Assembly: GCF_049985285.1 (NCBI RefSeq)
Contig: NZ_JBNIEU010000002.1
Coordinates: 372,001 to 436,000, forward strand
Direction of reading: 5' to 3'
DNA length: 64,000 nt
From: Aestuariirhabdus sp049985285
GTDB taxonomy: Bacteria > Pseudomonadota > Gammaproteobacteria > Pseudomonadales > Aestuariirhabdaceae
Position 1 is the stretch's first letter. Every line of letters starts with the position of its first letter. Under the pieces are notes generated by a model. That model was not told the DNA's origin. It did no database searches and saw only the letters and a program-made list of their open reading frames with translations. This document shows positions 42,526 to 51,949 of this stretch, piece by piece. The translations under genes and the position numbers were made by a program.

Positions 42526-43056
42526 TCAATGAAACTTCTTTTCTTGTTTGAGTCGCTCATAATGTTCAATATTACGCGCTGAAAACTGCTTGGCAGGATG
42601 CCCTCCTACGATCGCGTAACTATCGACGTCACCCACTACGACACTGCCCGCTTGAACAATTGCCCCTTCCCCGATAGTGACACCACCTAATATAATAACC
42701 CTATTACCCAGCCACACATTATCGCCTATAACAACATCCTTATAAACATAGGTACTGTCATAAGGTATTGCGGAACCTTCATCGTAATTATGATCCTGGG
42801 TGATCATCATGCACTCAACCCCCGAGTGAAAGTTATTCCCGATCGTGACATTTCCGCCGCCTACGATTTGCATTCCATTAAAATTAACATTGTCGGCTAA
42901 AACAGTTGTTTTGGTAACCGAACTCTTGCCATTCACCTTCAGGTTATTACCATAGGATTTGCATTGAACCGATATAAGCTTCGTATAAACTTTTGCCGTT
43001 AGTTTCTTTCTTAACATCAGAATCGAGCGAACAAAGAATTTAAAAATGCCTATCAT
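42526..43056 (-). CDS. Hexapeptide-repeat acyltransferase (LbetaH/WcaF-like)
   Basis: A 176-residue protein with the left-handed beta-helix acetyltransferase pattern: hexapeptide repeats from about residue 60, then VVIGDNVWLGNRVIILGGVTIGEGAIVQAGSVVV and the C-terminal AIVGGHPAKQF. Such enzymes O- or N-acetylate sugars in surface polysaccharides. ATG 43056 has GGGAGGAG upstream and overlaps the flippase stop (ATGA); a 25-codon upstream extension would lie in the flippase gene. Confidence 0.88.
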   Translation of the reverse strand: MIGIFKFFVRSILMLRKKLTAKVYTKLISVQCKSYGNNLKVNGKSSVTKTTVLADNVNFNGMQIVGGGNVTIGNNFHSGVECMMITQDHNYDEGSAIPYDSTYVYKDVVIGDNVWLGNRVIILGGVTIGEGAIVQAGSVVVGDVDSYAIVGGHPAKQFSARNIEHYERLKQEKKFH

Positions 43057-44303
43057 CTTCTCCTCCCAAAAAATGCAATCCAGGGCATCGGGTAAAGATG
43101 CTGAGAGCGCCAGAAAACAAAAATGAACCATACAATATACGCAAGGAATGTTGCCTGAGCAGCCCCTATCGCACCATTCATGCTAATCAAAAAGTAATTC
43201 GCTACAACATTAAAAGACGCCGCTATCATTGTACTTAACGCTATAAACCTCGTCTGCCCAACATGAACCTGGTAGGGCAGGACAATCTTATAAAAACCAT
43301 GAAAAAGGTAACCCGCAGCCACCCACACAACAAAATCTCGGGCGCCAATATAGTCTTCACCAACAATGAGCACCATGGAGTAATAAGACAGCAGGGATAT
43401 GAGGATAGCCATTACACTTAGAGCTAACGCATACAGATAGGAAAACTTAACAATAGTTAACTTATCGGCATCTTTTGGATCTACAACTTTCTTGTAGAAC
43501 CAAGGCGACCACGCCTTTATAAATGCATCCGAGAACACCATTACAATGGACCCAAACATATACCCAACCGAGTACAACCCCACCGCCGTTTTATCAACAA
43601 GTAAATCAAGGAAAAACCGGTCACTAATAGCAAGCAAAGCCCCGCCCAACATATGAGGTATCAGGGGGATTGATATCGACAGAATTTCACGAGTACTCGT
43701 AGCGGAAAAACCGATGCGAAGATAGCCGGTGTAGTACGTCACCCAAAACGCAATAGCTGATAAAACCCCAGAAGTGACAACTAGCGCCCACAACCGTCCT
43801 TCCCACCCCATATTGTAGCCAACGATCAGGAGAAGGGTTGCGGCAACGCTAATGACTGCACCAACAATTTCAAAACTTCCATAAGCTATAGGTTTCTCTC
43901 TGTTACGAAGAATTGTAAGGTTTATAACATTGATGGTATTCATGAGAGAGAGTATTGGGACAGAAAGGAGCCAATTATTTGGAACACCCAGTACTTGATC
44001 ATACAATGAATAAGCAATGGCAAAAACGATTGAAACAATAGAAAAACTTAGGAAAAGAATCAGGTAGATATTATAAATATAAGCCGCTATATCATCCTGC
44101 GAAAGCTTATAAAACTTCCTTGTAATATTGGAGTTAAGCGACATCCCAATAAAGGGGGAGGTAAAGGTGACCAGCAACTGAAAAATTGCAATTAGGCCGT
44201 ATTCCTCTGGGCTCAGGTAGCGCGTCAAAACCGGTAACATCAGAAAAGGTATAGCCTTACTGATGATGCTCGAAGAGAGGTAGATGGAAGCGGCTTTAAT
44301 CAC
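43053..44303 (-). CDS. wzx: Polysaccharide flippase (Wzx/MATE-like)
   Basis: A 416-residue membrane protein with about 12 to 14 predicted spans, starting with the polysaccharide-synthesis (RfbX) signature SSIISKAIPFLMLPVLTRYLSPEEYGLIAIFQ. It is expected to flip lipid-linked oligosaccharide units across the inner membrane. No Wzy polymerase is obvious in this window. It overlaps the acetyltransferase and pyruvyl transferase genes by four bases each, so the genes are translationally linked. Confidence 0.85.
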   Translation of the reverse strand: MIKAASIYLSSSIISKAIPFLMLPVLTRYLSPEEYGLIAIFQLLVTFTSPFIGMSLNSNITRKFYKLSQDDIAAYIYNIYLILFLSFSIVSIVFAIAYSLYDQVLGVPNNWLLSVPILSLMNTINVINLTILRNREKPIAYGSFEIVGAVISVAATLLLIVGYNMGWEGRLWALVVTSGVLSAIAFWVTYYTGYLRIGFSATSTREILSISIPLIPHMLGGALLAISDRFFLDLLVDKTAVGLYSVGYMFGSIVMVFSDAFIKAWSPWFYKKVVDPKDADKLTIVKFSYLYALALSVMAILISLLSYYSMVLIVGEDYIGARDFVVWVAAGYLFHGFYKIVLPYQVHVGQTRFIALSTMIAASFNVVANYFLISMNGAIGAAQATFLAYIVWFIFVFWRSQHLYPMPWIAFFGRRR

Positions 44304-45463
44304 GGTAACTGTTTGATGAAACCGAGCATTAGCTGCTCATTTTGGTCAATAACCACCCGACTAGCTGCAGAACGCGGGTAGCCATGTGTCATTTCATACT
44401 CCAGATTTAGAACCGTATCCTTCACAACCGGTACAGGCACTATTCCCGATAGGTGCCGACGAAGCAGCCTTTTTAGCCTGCTACCTTCTCGATAATTACA
44501 TCCATCCAGTATCAATCCACCTATTACTTCTTTTAGCGACTTACCGCGCCCATCTTCTGTTATCAGCACTGAGGGCCTGGAAATGCTGTTCATGAAGATA
44601 TGGGCGTGTACTCTATAGCCAATATGCAGATCGGCTTCGGCATAGTGACTTATTAGATTCTCAGCGCTTCCGGAAATATCAACGTAGGAGATTTCGTTTG
44701 CATCCAGCCATTGAGCAAATTTGCGATTGGATTCTAAAAATGAGCTCTGGGCAGCATGAACACTGAGGAACTCATCACTCAACGAATGGTGAAAAACAAC
44801 CGTCAGATTGGCATCACAAAAAAGATCCCTCAACGAAAATATGAGTTCCTTTGCCTGACGATCCATCGCCCTGTTCTTAAACATAGACACACCCAAAGAA
44901 AAACTAACCTGCTTTACTTGTTTGGGTGGAGCAAAGGGTCGATTAAGGTGCTCTATGCTGTACAGCGCGGGGCATCCCGTCATCATAAAATTCTTGTATC
45001 CCAAACTCATCAGGGAGTTGAGTGTCCTATAATCCCTCACACTTGAGCTGTGTCCGGAAGCCTCCACTCGGGAAAGCAGTTCAATTGTCTTATCACTCAG
45101 AGGATAACTGTGGGTATTCTGCCAAGAGCCATTATGGGACTTCCACCCGACACCCATGCAGATGATAGGCACCCTAATATCATCCAGGCTCTCCCGTAGG
45201 GGATAGATTCGAGGATACATATCAAACTGAAGCGCCGGCCCCCCCATAAGTACCAGGGCCTTTGAAGAGTTCACTACCTCAAGTTGTGCATCGGACAGAG
45301 GCTTCCAACCATCATAATCAATAACAGATCGATCTTTTCGATATTCACGCAGCAACGCCATCGCCCGATGCTTAATGAGGTAATCACCGGCGTTGTTCTT
45401 GCTTCCGGTTAAAAGCACATAACGTTCATCAGGCATTAACGAATTTCCCATTAAAGAGCCCAT
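44300..45463 (-). CDS. Polysaccharide pyruvyl transferase family protein
   Basis: A 387-residue protein with the pyruvyl-transferase fold seen in LLTGSKNNAGDYLIKHRAM, SSKALVLMGGPALQFD, PIICMGVGWKS, SSSVRDYRTLNSLMSLG (the SxRD motif) and a C-terminal ADLHIGYRVHAHIF with the HIGYRxHAHIF core. Family members add pyruvate ketal groups to sugars, or act as GT-B-like enzymes. Three in-frame ATGs lie near the start (45463, 45451, 45436); the last, MPDERYVLL, could be the true one. It follows neuB-like by eight bases. Confidence 0.8.
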   Translation of the reverse strand: MGSLMGNSLMPDERYVLLTGSKNNAGDYLIKHRAMALLREYRKDRSVIDYDGWKPLSDAQLEVVNSSKALVLMGGPALQFDMYPRIYPLRESLDDIRVPIICMGVGWKSHNGSWQNTHSYPLSDKTIELLSRVEASGHSSSVRDYRTLNSLMSLGYKNFMMTGCPALYSIEHLNRPFAPPKQVKQVSFSLGVSMFKNRAMDRQAKELIFSLRDLFCDANLTVVFHHSLSDEFLSVHAAQSSFLESNRKFAQWLDANEISYVDISGSAENLISHYAEADLHIGYRVHAHIFMNSISRPSVLITEDGRGKSLKEVIGGLILDGCNYREGSRLKRLLRRHLSGIVPVPVVKDTVLNLEYEMTHGYPRSAASRVVIDQNEQLMLGFIKQLP

Positions 45464-45470
45464 TCATGGC

Positions 45471-46550
45471 TCAGCTTCGGACAGTTGCTGATGTTGGGGA
45501 TATCATATTCCACTGCAACAGATCATCTTCACCGATATCTACAGTGGCCTTCTGCCCAATTACATCATCCCAAAAAACCGGACTGATGCCATGGGCTGGG
45601 CGCTTGGCGATTAGCATATCCTCAGTGATCACCTCACCAGTCGTAATCTCTCTCGCCGCCACGATGCTACGACGCGCATGCAAGCGAGCAGCAGCTTCAT
45701 AGGAAAGCGATTTACCCTCCTTAGAAACCATCTGTTTGTACAATGAAGCCTTGGCGTTAAAGTTGACCAAGTCCGTACGATCCATCGCATGATAATGGTC
45801 GTTACCCGGCAACGTTTTGTCATGTGTAAAATGCTTTTCCAGTATAGAGGCCCCAAGCAGTAACGCGGCCTCCAGGGAACTGATCGTTTTGTCGGGAACT
45901 ACATGGTCGGAATACCCAATGGCACATTCTGGAAACACTCTTTTAAGAACCCGAATCATCCCTAGCTGGGAGTGTTCAACTGGTGTGGGGTAATTCAGTA
46001 CACAGTGGAGAAGAGAGATCGACTCAGCACCGGCTTCTGTAGCCGTCTTAACCGCAAACTCAATTTCAGGCAACGTAGAAGCACCTGTCGACATAATCAA
46101 AGGTTTTCCGGTGCCTGCGCATTTACGTATCAGCGGCACATTGGTTATATCTGCGGATGCTATCTTGAATACCGGCATCAGCGGATCCAGAAAATCTACG
46201 GCATCAAGATCGAATGGTGTCGACAGAAAATCAACCCCCGCCGCATCGCAGTGCCTGGCTAGTTCCTTATACTCAGCCTCGCCAAAACCATCATATTTCT
46301 GAAATAGTTTGTACTGGCTTTCAGTAGGTTCTTTGCTTGTATCCCAATACGCCGGGCTATTTCTCGAGGCGATCTTCCCGGCTTTGTAGGATTGAAATTT
46401 TGCCGCGTGCGCCCCAGCTTGTGCTGCTTCATCAATGAGACGCTTAGCGAGATCCATGCTTCCCTCATGGTTAACCCCAATCTCAGCTATGATGTAGGGG
46501 CTCAAGCTTCTCCCAATCTCAAATTTGTCGATCATAAATGAAGATGACAT
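45471..46550 (-). CDS. neuB: N-acetylneuraminate/nonulosonate synthase family protein (NeuB-like)
   Basis: A 359-residue enzyme. The TIM-barrel domain (about 1-285) has IIAEIGVNHEGSM, HAAKFQSYKAG, DFLSTPFDLDAVDFL, KIASADITNVPL, MSTGASTLPEI, LLHCVLNYPTP, IGYSDHV and EKHFTHDKTLPGNDH. The C-terminal SAF (antifreeze-like) domain begins near RRSIVAAREI. It condenses phosphoenolpyruvate with a hexosamine-type sugar to make a nonulosonic acid (sialic, legionaminic or pseudaminic type; the product cannot be decided). It lies eight bases after the cytidylyltransferase fusion. Confidence 0.9.
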   Translation of the reverse strand: MSSSFMIDKFEIGRSLSPYIIAEIGVNHEGSMDLAKRLIDEAAQAGAHAAKFQSYKAGKIASRNSPAYWDTSKEPTESQYKLFQKYDGFGEAEYKELARHCDAAGVDFLSTPFDLDAVDFLDPLMPVFKIASADITNVPLIRKCAGTGKPLIMSTGASTLPEIEFAVKTATEAGAESISLLHCVLNYPTPVEHSQLGMIRVLKRVFPECAIGYSDHVVPDKTISSLEAALLLGASILEKHFTHDKTLPGNDHYHAMDRTDLVNFNAKASLYKQMVSKEGKSLSYEAAARLHARRSIVAAREITTGEVITEDMLIAKRPAHGISPVFWDDVIGQKATVDIGEDDLLQWNMISPTSATVRS

Positions 46551-46558
46551 ACGGTACC

Positions 46559-48199
46559 CTAGCTTTTTAGGAGGTCGATAATTTTTGATATAATCCGCTT
46601 CTTTCCCAGAGTTAGATCTAGCTTCGAAGATTTCTCGATCATCTGGTTTCTAATTTCTGGGTCTGACAGCACTCTGAGGATAGCATCTTCGATTTTTTTA
46701 TCACTAATGTCGCCGCGGTAGCCGAGATTGAGGACGCCATTATCACAGGACGCGAAGGTATGGGTTGTTTCCCTTCGATTCTGACAAATAACAATGGTAG
46801 GAACGTTCAAGGCGGCGAGTTCTAAAACAGTTCTACCTCCTGATGTCACAGCCATATCGGCAATGCACATATAATCAGATATGCGTGATGTGCCAGAGTG
46901 GACTTTAATGCGTGCGTAGCCAAGCCTAGTAACTAGGTTAGTAAGTTGATTGTAATGGTCGAACCCAGGCCCAACAACGACATCAATATCGAAATTCAGC
47001 TCTTCAGTGTATTTTGAGGCTATTAATAGCGTTCTGGCTGTCAAATTACCCTCATCGACTCCACCGAAAGTAAGTAGGATACGTCTAGCAGTCTGTTGCC
47101 TGTTGCGGGCAGGCAAATAAAGAAACTCATCTCGTAGGCCAAAATATTTTGGACCGGCTAACATGTTTTTTAAAGGTGGTTGGTGTGGGTATAAGGCATT
47201 AATCACCAAATTAGCTATGGATGCACCGCTTCCCATATCTTCAAAATTTATCGTTTTGATCCCGTTCTCGGAAAGGTTGCTCATGTAGGCGGTATCAGTA
47301 TCCAGTATATCGTTAATCACCATTTCAGGGCTCAGGTTTGTAATGGTAGATACTAGTTGGCCTGCATCACACACATGAACTAAATAATTGTGCTTTCGAA
47401 TCTCATTGATAGCAAGATCACTACGTTCCTCACATACAAAGTGGAGGTCATACTGTACTAATTCGTGCGCTAACATAAGCGCTCGGTACGCATGCCCTAA
47501 ACCAACTTTGTCATATCCTATGACTGTAAAAACAATTCTCTTTCGGAGTAATAGGCTTTCACATATCGCTAAATCGGAGAAACTATCTATATCCACACTT
47601 CTGTCGTAGGGCATGTGCAGCAAAGAAACATTTGATCCTATGCGTGTCCCTTTTCGTAGCTGCTCAATGGTGCACCCGATGATCGCACCTGTTTCTTTGT
47701 AAACTTCCGGAAGCTGCTGACGGTTAACCCTTGTGTTATATAAAGGAAAAGCCTGATTGTCTCTTATTGTCCAGGTCAAGTGGCGGTCATCAACAACAGA
47801 CAGCACCGTGTCGGTTACATCGTCCCGAAGTATCCTGATCGCTTCTTTAATCTCCTCAGCACAGATTAAGGGTGATGTCGGTTGGATGGTAATTATCGCA
47901 TCGTACGTTTCGGACCAGCGCTTTTCGGCTTGCTTTGTCGCACATACGATGACCGGATCCAGGGTGACGGTATCTGCCCCCAACTCTTTGGGTCGGATTA
48001 AAACGTCGGCACCAAAGCGCTCTGCAAATAATGCAATTTCATTATCGTCTGTACTGACCACAACCCGACAGCTAGTCTGAACCGAGAGCGCCGTCCGAAT
48101 GGAATAGTGTATTAAGGGCTTCCCAGCAAGAGGCCGTAAATTTTTACGTGGAATACCTTTTGATCCCCCTCGGGCAGGGATCACAATCAGTACGCGCAT
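46559..48199 (-). CDS. Fusion: CMP-nonulosonate cytidylyltransferase plus PseG-like nucleotide-sugar hydrolase
   Basis: A 546-residue two-domain protein. Residues 1 to about 222 are a NeuA/PseF-type cytidylyltransferase (VIPARGGSKGIPRKNL, STDDNEIA, IQPTSPL). From about 226, VFTVIGYDKVGLGHAYRALMLA begins a PseG-like GT-B domain, with LLTFGGVDEGNLTARTL and SGGRTVLELAALNVP. PseG removes UDP from the 2,4-diacetamido sugar before PEP condensation; NeuA/PseF activates the product with CTP. One chain would thus act before and after the NeuB-like enzyme. ATG 48199 follows GGGGA; GTG 48211 is in frame. Confidence 0.85.
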   Translation of the reverse strand: MRVLIVIPARGGSKGIPRKNLRPLAGKPLIHYSIRTALSVQTSCRVVVSTDDNEIALFAERFGADVLIRPKELGADTVTLDPVIVCATKQAEKRWSETYDAIITIQPTSPLICAEEIKEAIRILRDDVTDTVLSVVDDRHLTWTIRDNQAFPLYNTRVNRQQLPEVYKETGAIIGCTIEQLRKGTRIGSNVSLLHMPYDRSVDIDSFSDLAICESLLLRKRIVFTVIGYDKVGLGHAYRALMLAHELVQYDLHFVCEERSDLAINEIRKHNYLVHVCDAGQLVSTITNLSPEMVINDILDTDTAYMSNLSENGIKTINFEDMGSGASIANLVINALYPHQPPLKNMLAGPKYFGLRDEFLYLPARNRQQTARRILLTFGGVDEGNLTARTLLIASKYTEELNFDIDVVVGPGFDHYNQLTNLVTRLGYARIKVHSGTSRISDYMCIADMAVTSGGRTVLELAALNVPTIVICQNRRETTHTFASCDNGVLNLGYRGDISDKKIEDAILRVLSDPEIRNQMIEKSSKLDLTLGKKRIISKIIDLLKS

Positions 48200-48405
48200 A
48201 ATATTCCCCACATCTTGAATCTGATAGAAGGTAGACTGTTGGGCATCGTCAGAACGCTCAAAATTTGTTTCAGCGAAATTATTATCTAGTGATACTGAGG
48301 GGTTAGCTACTGATGTCTGCTGCTTTTCACCCGAATTTCATAGCACTTTGTCGTTTAATGGCAGCTTTACTAGATAGCATGCTCTCTATGGCTATAAGTT
48401 ATTTT

Positions 48406-49419
48406 TTAGCCGAATCCATCCGGGTTTTTTTGCTGCCAGTTCCAGCCGTCGCGTACCATCTCATCCAGACCCAGCTCTGCACTCCATCCTAGTTCCTGCG
48501 CTGCGAGGCTGGCGTCGGCATAGCAGCTGGCGATGTCCCCAGGGCGTCGATCGACAATCTGGTAGGGAATCTTTTTGCCGGAGGCGTTGGCGTAGGCCTG
48601 CACCATTTGCAGTACGCTGTAACCGTTTCCAACGCCCAGGTTGTAGGCCTTGCAGCCGGGTTGCTGTTGCAGTTTTTGCAGTGCTTTAAGGTGGCCTTTG
48701 GCCAGATCCACCACATGGATGTAATCACGCACTCCGGTGCCGTCGAGGGTATCGTAGTCGCCACCAAACACCCGTAGCTGTTCGAGTTTACCGATCGCCA
48801 CCTGGCTAATGTAGGGGAGCAAGTTGTTGGGAACTCCATTGGGGTCTTCGCCAATCAGTCCGCTGGGGTGCGCGCCGGCCGGGTTGAAGTAGCGCAGAAG
48901 TAGAATGTTCCAGGCGCTATCTGCCCGATGGAGGTCACCCAGCATCTCCTCGATGATCAGCTTGGAGCGCCCGTAGGGGTTGGTGGCCGATAGTGGAAAA
49001 TTTTCGGCGATGGGGAGGGAGGCTGGGTCACCATAAACCGTCGCAGACGAGCTGAATACCAGGTTGCGACAGTTGTGGGCTTTCATGGTCAGGCAGAGGT
49101 TGAGAGTACCGCTGACATTGTTGTGATAGTACTCCAGTGGCAGTTCGCAGGATTCGCCCACCGCTTTGAGGCCGGCGAAATGAATTACCGCATCAAAAGT
49201 ATGGCTATCAAAGAGTTGATTCAGTGCCCTGGCATCGCGAATGTCGATCTGCTCAAAGGTGACCGGTTTGCCGGTTATTTGCTCTACGCGGCTCAGGGAC
49301 TCGATGCTGCTATTGCTCAGGTTGTCGATCACCAGCAGCTCGTGGCCGGCATCAATCAGTTCGACGCAGGTGTGACTGCCAATATAGCCGGCGCCGCCGG
49401 TAACCAGAATTTTGCTCAT
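48406..49419 (-). CDS. galE: UDP-glucose 4-epimerase
   Basis: A 337-residue SDR enzyme with the N-terminal NAD motif GGAGYIGSH, the catalytic SSSATVYG and YGRSK (Tyr-x3-Lys), and the typical RYFNPAGAHPSG and VRDYIHVVDLA blocks. It interconverts UDP-glucose and UDP-galactose and supplies donors for the neighbouring glycosyltransferases. ATG 49419 (MSKILVTGG) was chosen; in-frame extension upstream is not conserved. It is the most GC-rich gene next to the AT-rich glycan block, possibly marking its edge. Confidence 0.95.
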   Translation of the reverse strand: MSKILVTGGAGYIGSHTCVELIDAGHELLVIDNLSNSSIESLSRVEQITGKPVTFEQIDIRDARALNQLFDSHTFDAVIHFAGLKAVGESCELPLEYYHNNVSGTLNLCLTMKAHNCRNLVFSSSATVYGDPASLPIAENFPLSATNPYGRSKLIIEEMLGDLHRADSAWNILLLRYFNPAGAHPSGLIGEDPNGVPNNLLPYISQVAIGKLEQLRVFGGDYDTLDGTGVRDYIHVVDLAKGHLKALQKLQQQPGCKAYNLGVGNGYSVLQMVQAYANASGKKIPYQIVDRRPGDIASCYADASLAAQELGWSAELGLDEMVRDGWNWQQKNPDGFG

Positions 49420-49530
49420 AGCCCTCTTTGCTATCCTTTTTAAACAACCGTTGGATACGCAAAGAATAATGCAGTTGAGGGGCAATAACCATGCGTTGTC
49501 GCACGCCTGCGCCTCTTAAGGGGTTAGGGG

Positions 49531-51489
49531 CTAAGGTGGCTCGATAGCAGGGAGGCGATCTATGCGGGACTTAATTGCATCCGCTTGCGACAGAACAAAG
49601 CTATTGGTCAAATGGTGGCTGTCCCGGTAGACAATGATGCCGTCGCTGGAGAGCGCAGAGCAGATACCCTTGGGGCATACCAGATCATTGAGATTCAGCA
49701 CAAAGCTGTTAGCGAATGGGGTCGCGGCGGCGGTAAGGTAGCTTGAGACTTTGGTGGCCAGTGCATCCTTCCCGACAGGCTTTGAGCAAATAGATGCAGC
49801 AGTAAGCAGTTTTTCTGGATCCGATTGATACAGGCGCTCTATGCAGCCGGGGCCGTTGCGAGACAAACCCGGGGCGCCGGGGATTATCAGGACACGATCA
49901 CCGACAGGGCTCAGTTGCTGCAGTATCCGAGCGCTGCCGTTAATCCACTGGCTCTCGGAAAAATCGTAGGTTTCAGAGCTGCCGATAATGATGGTGTCTA
50001 TTTTTCTGGTGGATAATTTTTCCAGCAGACTGTTACGCCACTCTTCGCACACAGCGTAAACCGTCCCGATACGGGGGTAAAAGTAGTCTTCGTCCACCAT
50101 GGGGCAGGCGGATTTTGTATAGACCTCGATGCGCCATTGGCCGCCTCCAAAAATGTTCGCAAAGGCGGAGTACCATTGGGCCCCAATACTGTCGCCAATA
50201 AAGACCATCGTTTTCTCTGCGTTGGGGTTGCCGCCAATGCAGGCACTGACTTCGGCGCTGTAGTACCAGGTATCACAGCCCGCAGAGTAAATTTCGGGAA
50301 CGTCTGCGCGGGCCCTGGCAATAGCTTGTTGCACTTGGTCTGTGGCGGGAGCGGTGCGGGAGTTGATTTGCAATAAGCCCCCGCTGACAACAATCAGCAT
50401 CGCGAGCAGTGATACCAGGATTGTACGCCTGGGCTGCCCATGGCTGAGGGCGCCGCGCCAGAAGGGGAGTTCCACCCAGCGGTAGGACAGTGCGCTGGTA
50501 GCCAGCGATAGGGCAACCAATAGCGTTGCCAGTAGTCCGTCGTTTCCAGCCCCAAACACAGTCAGACCGAGAATCAGGAACGGCCAATGCCACAGGTACC
50601 ACGCGTAGGAGCGATCGCCTATCCATTGCATGACCGGGTGAGACAGTATCGGGCTGGAGTTTGCAGATTGCGCCGTTGCTAGCAGTAAGGCTGCGCCCGT
50701 GGAGGGGACTAGGGCCCAAAGGCCGGGGTATCCGAGTTCAGGGGTAAAAAAGATTGCGCTGGCAGCGATCAGTAGTAGCCCAGTCGCCCGAATCAGTGCG
50801 CAATGAGCGACGCTTTCTCTACTAGAAAAGAGCACATAAACAATAGCTCCCAGTGAAAACTGCCAGATGCGCATTGGCATCAGGTAGAACGCGTACTGGG
50901 TGTTTTGGATGGACCCATACCAGCAAGCGGCAAGGCTGACGGCAAACAGCAGCCCCAGAAACGCCAGTAGGGAATTTTTACGGGTGGTAATACCCCACAG
51001 GCCCATCAAGCTCAAAAGTAATGGCCAAACCAGGTAGAACTGCTCTTCGACCCCTAGTGACCAGGTATGCAAAAAAAGATCTTTGTTCGCCAGTTCGGCG
51101 AAATAGTCGGCATTGGAAAATGCGAAGAACAGGTTGCTGGTCCAGGTTGTGGCATAGATCAGCGAACCCATCTGTTGTCGTGCCTCGTAGCCGGACAACA
51201 GAAATGATGCGGCGGCGGTCGTTACGACGATCATGGCGATCAGGCTGGGGAGTAGTCGTTTCAGGCGCCTGCCGATAAAACGGCCGTAGGCAATGCGACC
51301 CTGGGTGGCCTGCTCTCGGAGCAACAGGCCCGTTATCAGGTACCCAGAAATGACGAAAAACAGGTCTACCCCGATGAACCCCCCCTCAACAAACGAAACC
51401 CCTGCGTGGCTCAGCACCACCAGCACGATCGAAATAGCGCGTAGGCCCTGGATATCGGCTTGAAAAGGCAGGTGGTCGTTTCGAATCAT
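49531..51489 (-). CDS. Acyltransferase 3 / SGNH fusion membrane protein (OafA/YrhL type)
   Basis: A 652-residue protein. The N-terminal acyltransferase-3 domain (about 1-370) has ten or so spans, with LRAISIVLVVLSHAG (catalytic His region), FIGVDLFFVISGYLI and LHTWSLGVEEQFYLVWPL. The C-terminal SGNH domain (about 420-645) has VFIGDSIGAQW (block I Ser) and DSHHLTNSF (block V Asp-His). Such fusions O-acetylate lipopolysaccharide or other surface glycans using periplasmic SGNH activity. It is likely an accessory of the glycan region. ATG at 51489. Confidence 0.9.
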   Translation of the reverse strand: MIRNDHLPFQADIQGLRAISIVLVVLSHAGVSFVEGGFIGVDLFFVISGYLITGLLLREQATQGRIAYGRFIGRRLKRLLPSLIAMIVVTTAAASFLLSGYEARQQMGSLIYATTWTSNLFFAFSNADYFAELANKDLFLHTWSLGVEEQFYLVWPLLLSLMGLWGITTRKNSLLAFLGLLFAVSLAACWYGSIQNTQYAFYLMPMRIWQFSLGAIVYVLFSSRESVAHCALIRATGLLLIAASAIFFTPELGYPGLWALVPSTGAALLLATAQSANSSPILSHPVMQWIGDRSYAWYLWHWPFLILGLTVFGAGNDGLLATLLVALSLATSALSYRWVELPFWRGALSHGQPRRTILVSLLAMLIVVSGGLLQINSRTAPATDQVQQAIARARADVPEIYSAGCDTWYYSAEVSACIGGNPNAEKTMVFIGDSIGAQWYSAFANIFGGGQWRIEVYTKSACPMVDEDYFYPRIGTVYAVCEEWRNSLLEKLSTRKIDTIIIGSSETYDFSESQWINGSARILQQLSPVGDRVLIIPGAPGLSRNGPGCIERLYQSDPEKLLTAASICSKPVGKDALATKVSSYLTAAATPFANSFVLNLNDLVCPKGICSALSSDGIIVYRDSHHLTNSFVLSQADAIKSRIDRLPAIEPP

Positions 51490-51949
51490 GGCGCTCGGAA
51501 GGTCTCAAAATGGAAGAAAACAATAGCATGAGAACCCGCAGGAGATCAGGGGGGTTATCTATCGCTGTGGGCAATATATCGTAATTGCCGGATAGGGGAC
51601 GCAGAATGTGCACAATTAAGCGGGGCGAGTAAGCCTCCGCACTCGTCTTCCAAGCCTGCTGCCTATGATTTTTGATGGCTGCATCCCATCGGACGGATAC
51701 GTTTATCCAGGAGTGACCGTTGTCAGAAATACTCTCTGGGCAGAACTTAAGTGGGGTTTGGTCGGCATATAAGGGCTGCTCTCTCCTTTAGAAAGGGCGC
51801 TAAGAGCTCCAATCGATGTAGCCCTGCGCTATACGGGCAGCCGGGGTGTGCGAAATGCCGGTCGTGCAGGAGCACAGCTATCGGCTCGGCTACAAATGTA
51901 AAAAAGGCCGATGAATGGCTTCATCGACCTTTTTTACAGCACTCAGGGG
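51490..51949. other. 460-base gap between the acyltransferase and sodB
   Basis: Both flanking genes are on the minus strand. Apart from the sodB terminator at its right edge, I see no gene, no strong promoter motif and no repeat. A 78-codon frame at 51751-51984 runs through the terminator and is not credible. Confidence 0.6.
51900..51935. terminator. Rho-independent terminator of sodB
   Basis: CGATGAA/TTCATCG stem with a four-base loop and one mismatch near the base, flanked by AAAAAAGG and CCTTTTTT. It can work in both directions and lies 15 bases beyond the sodB stop. Confidence 0.9.
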
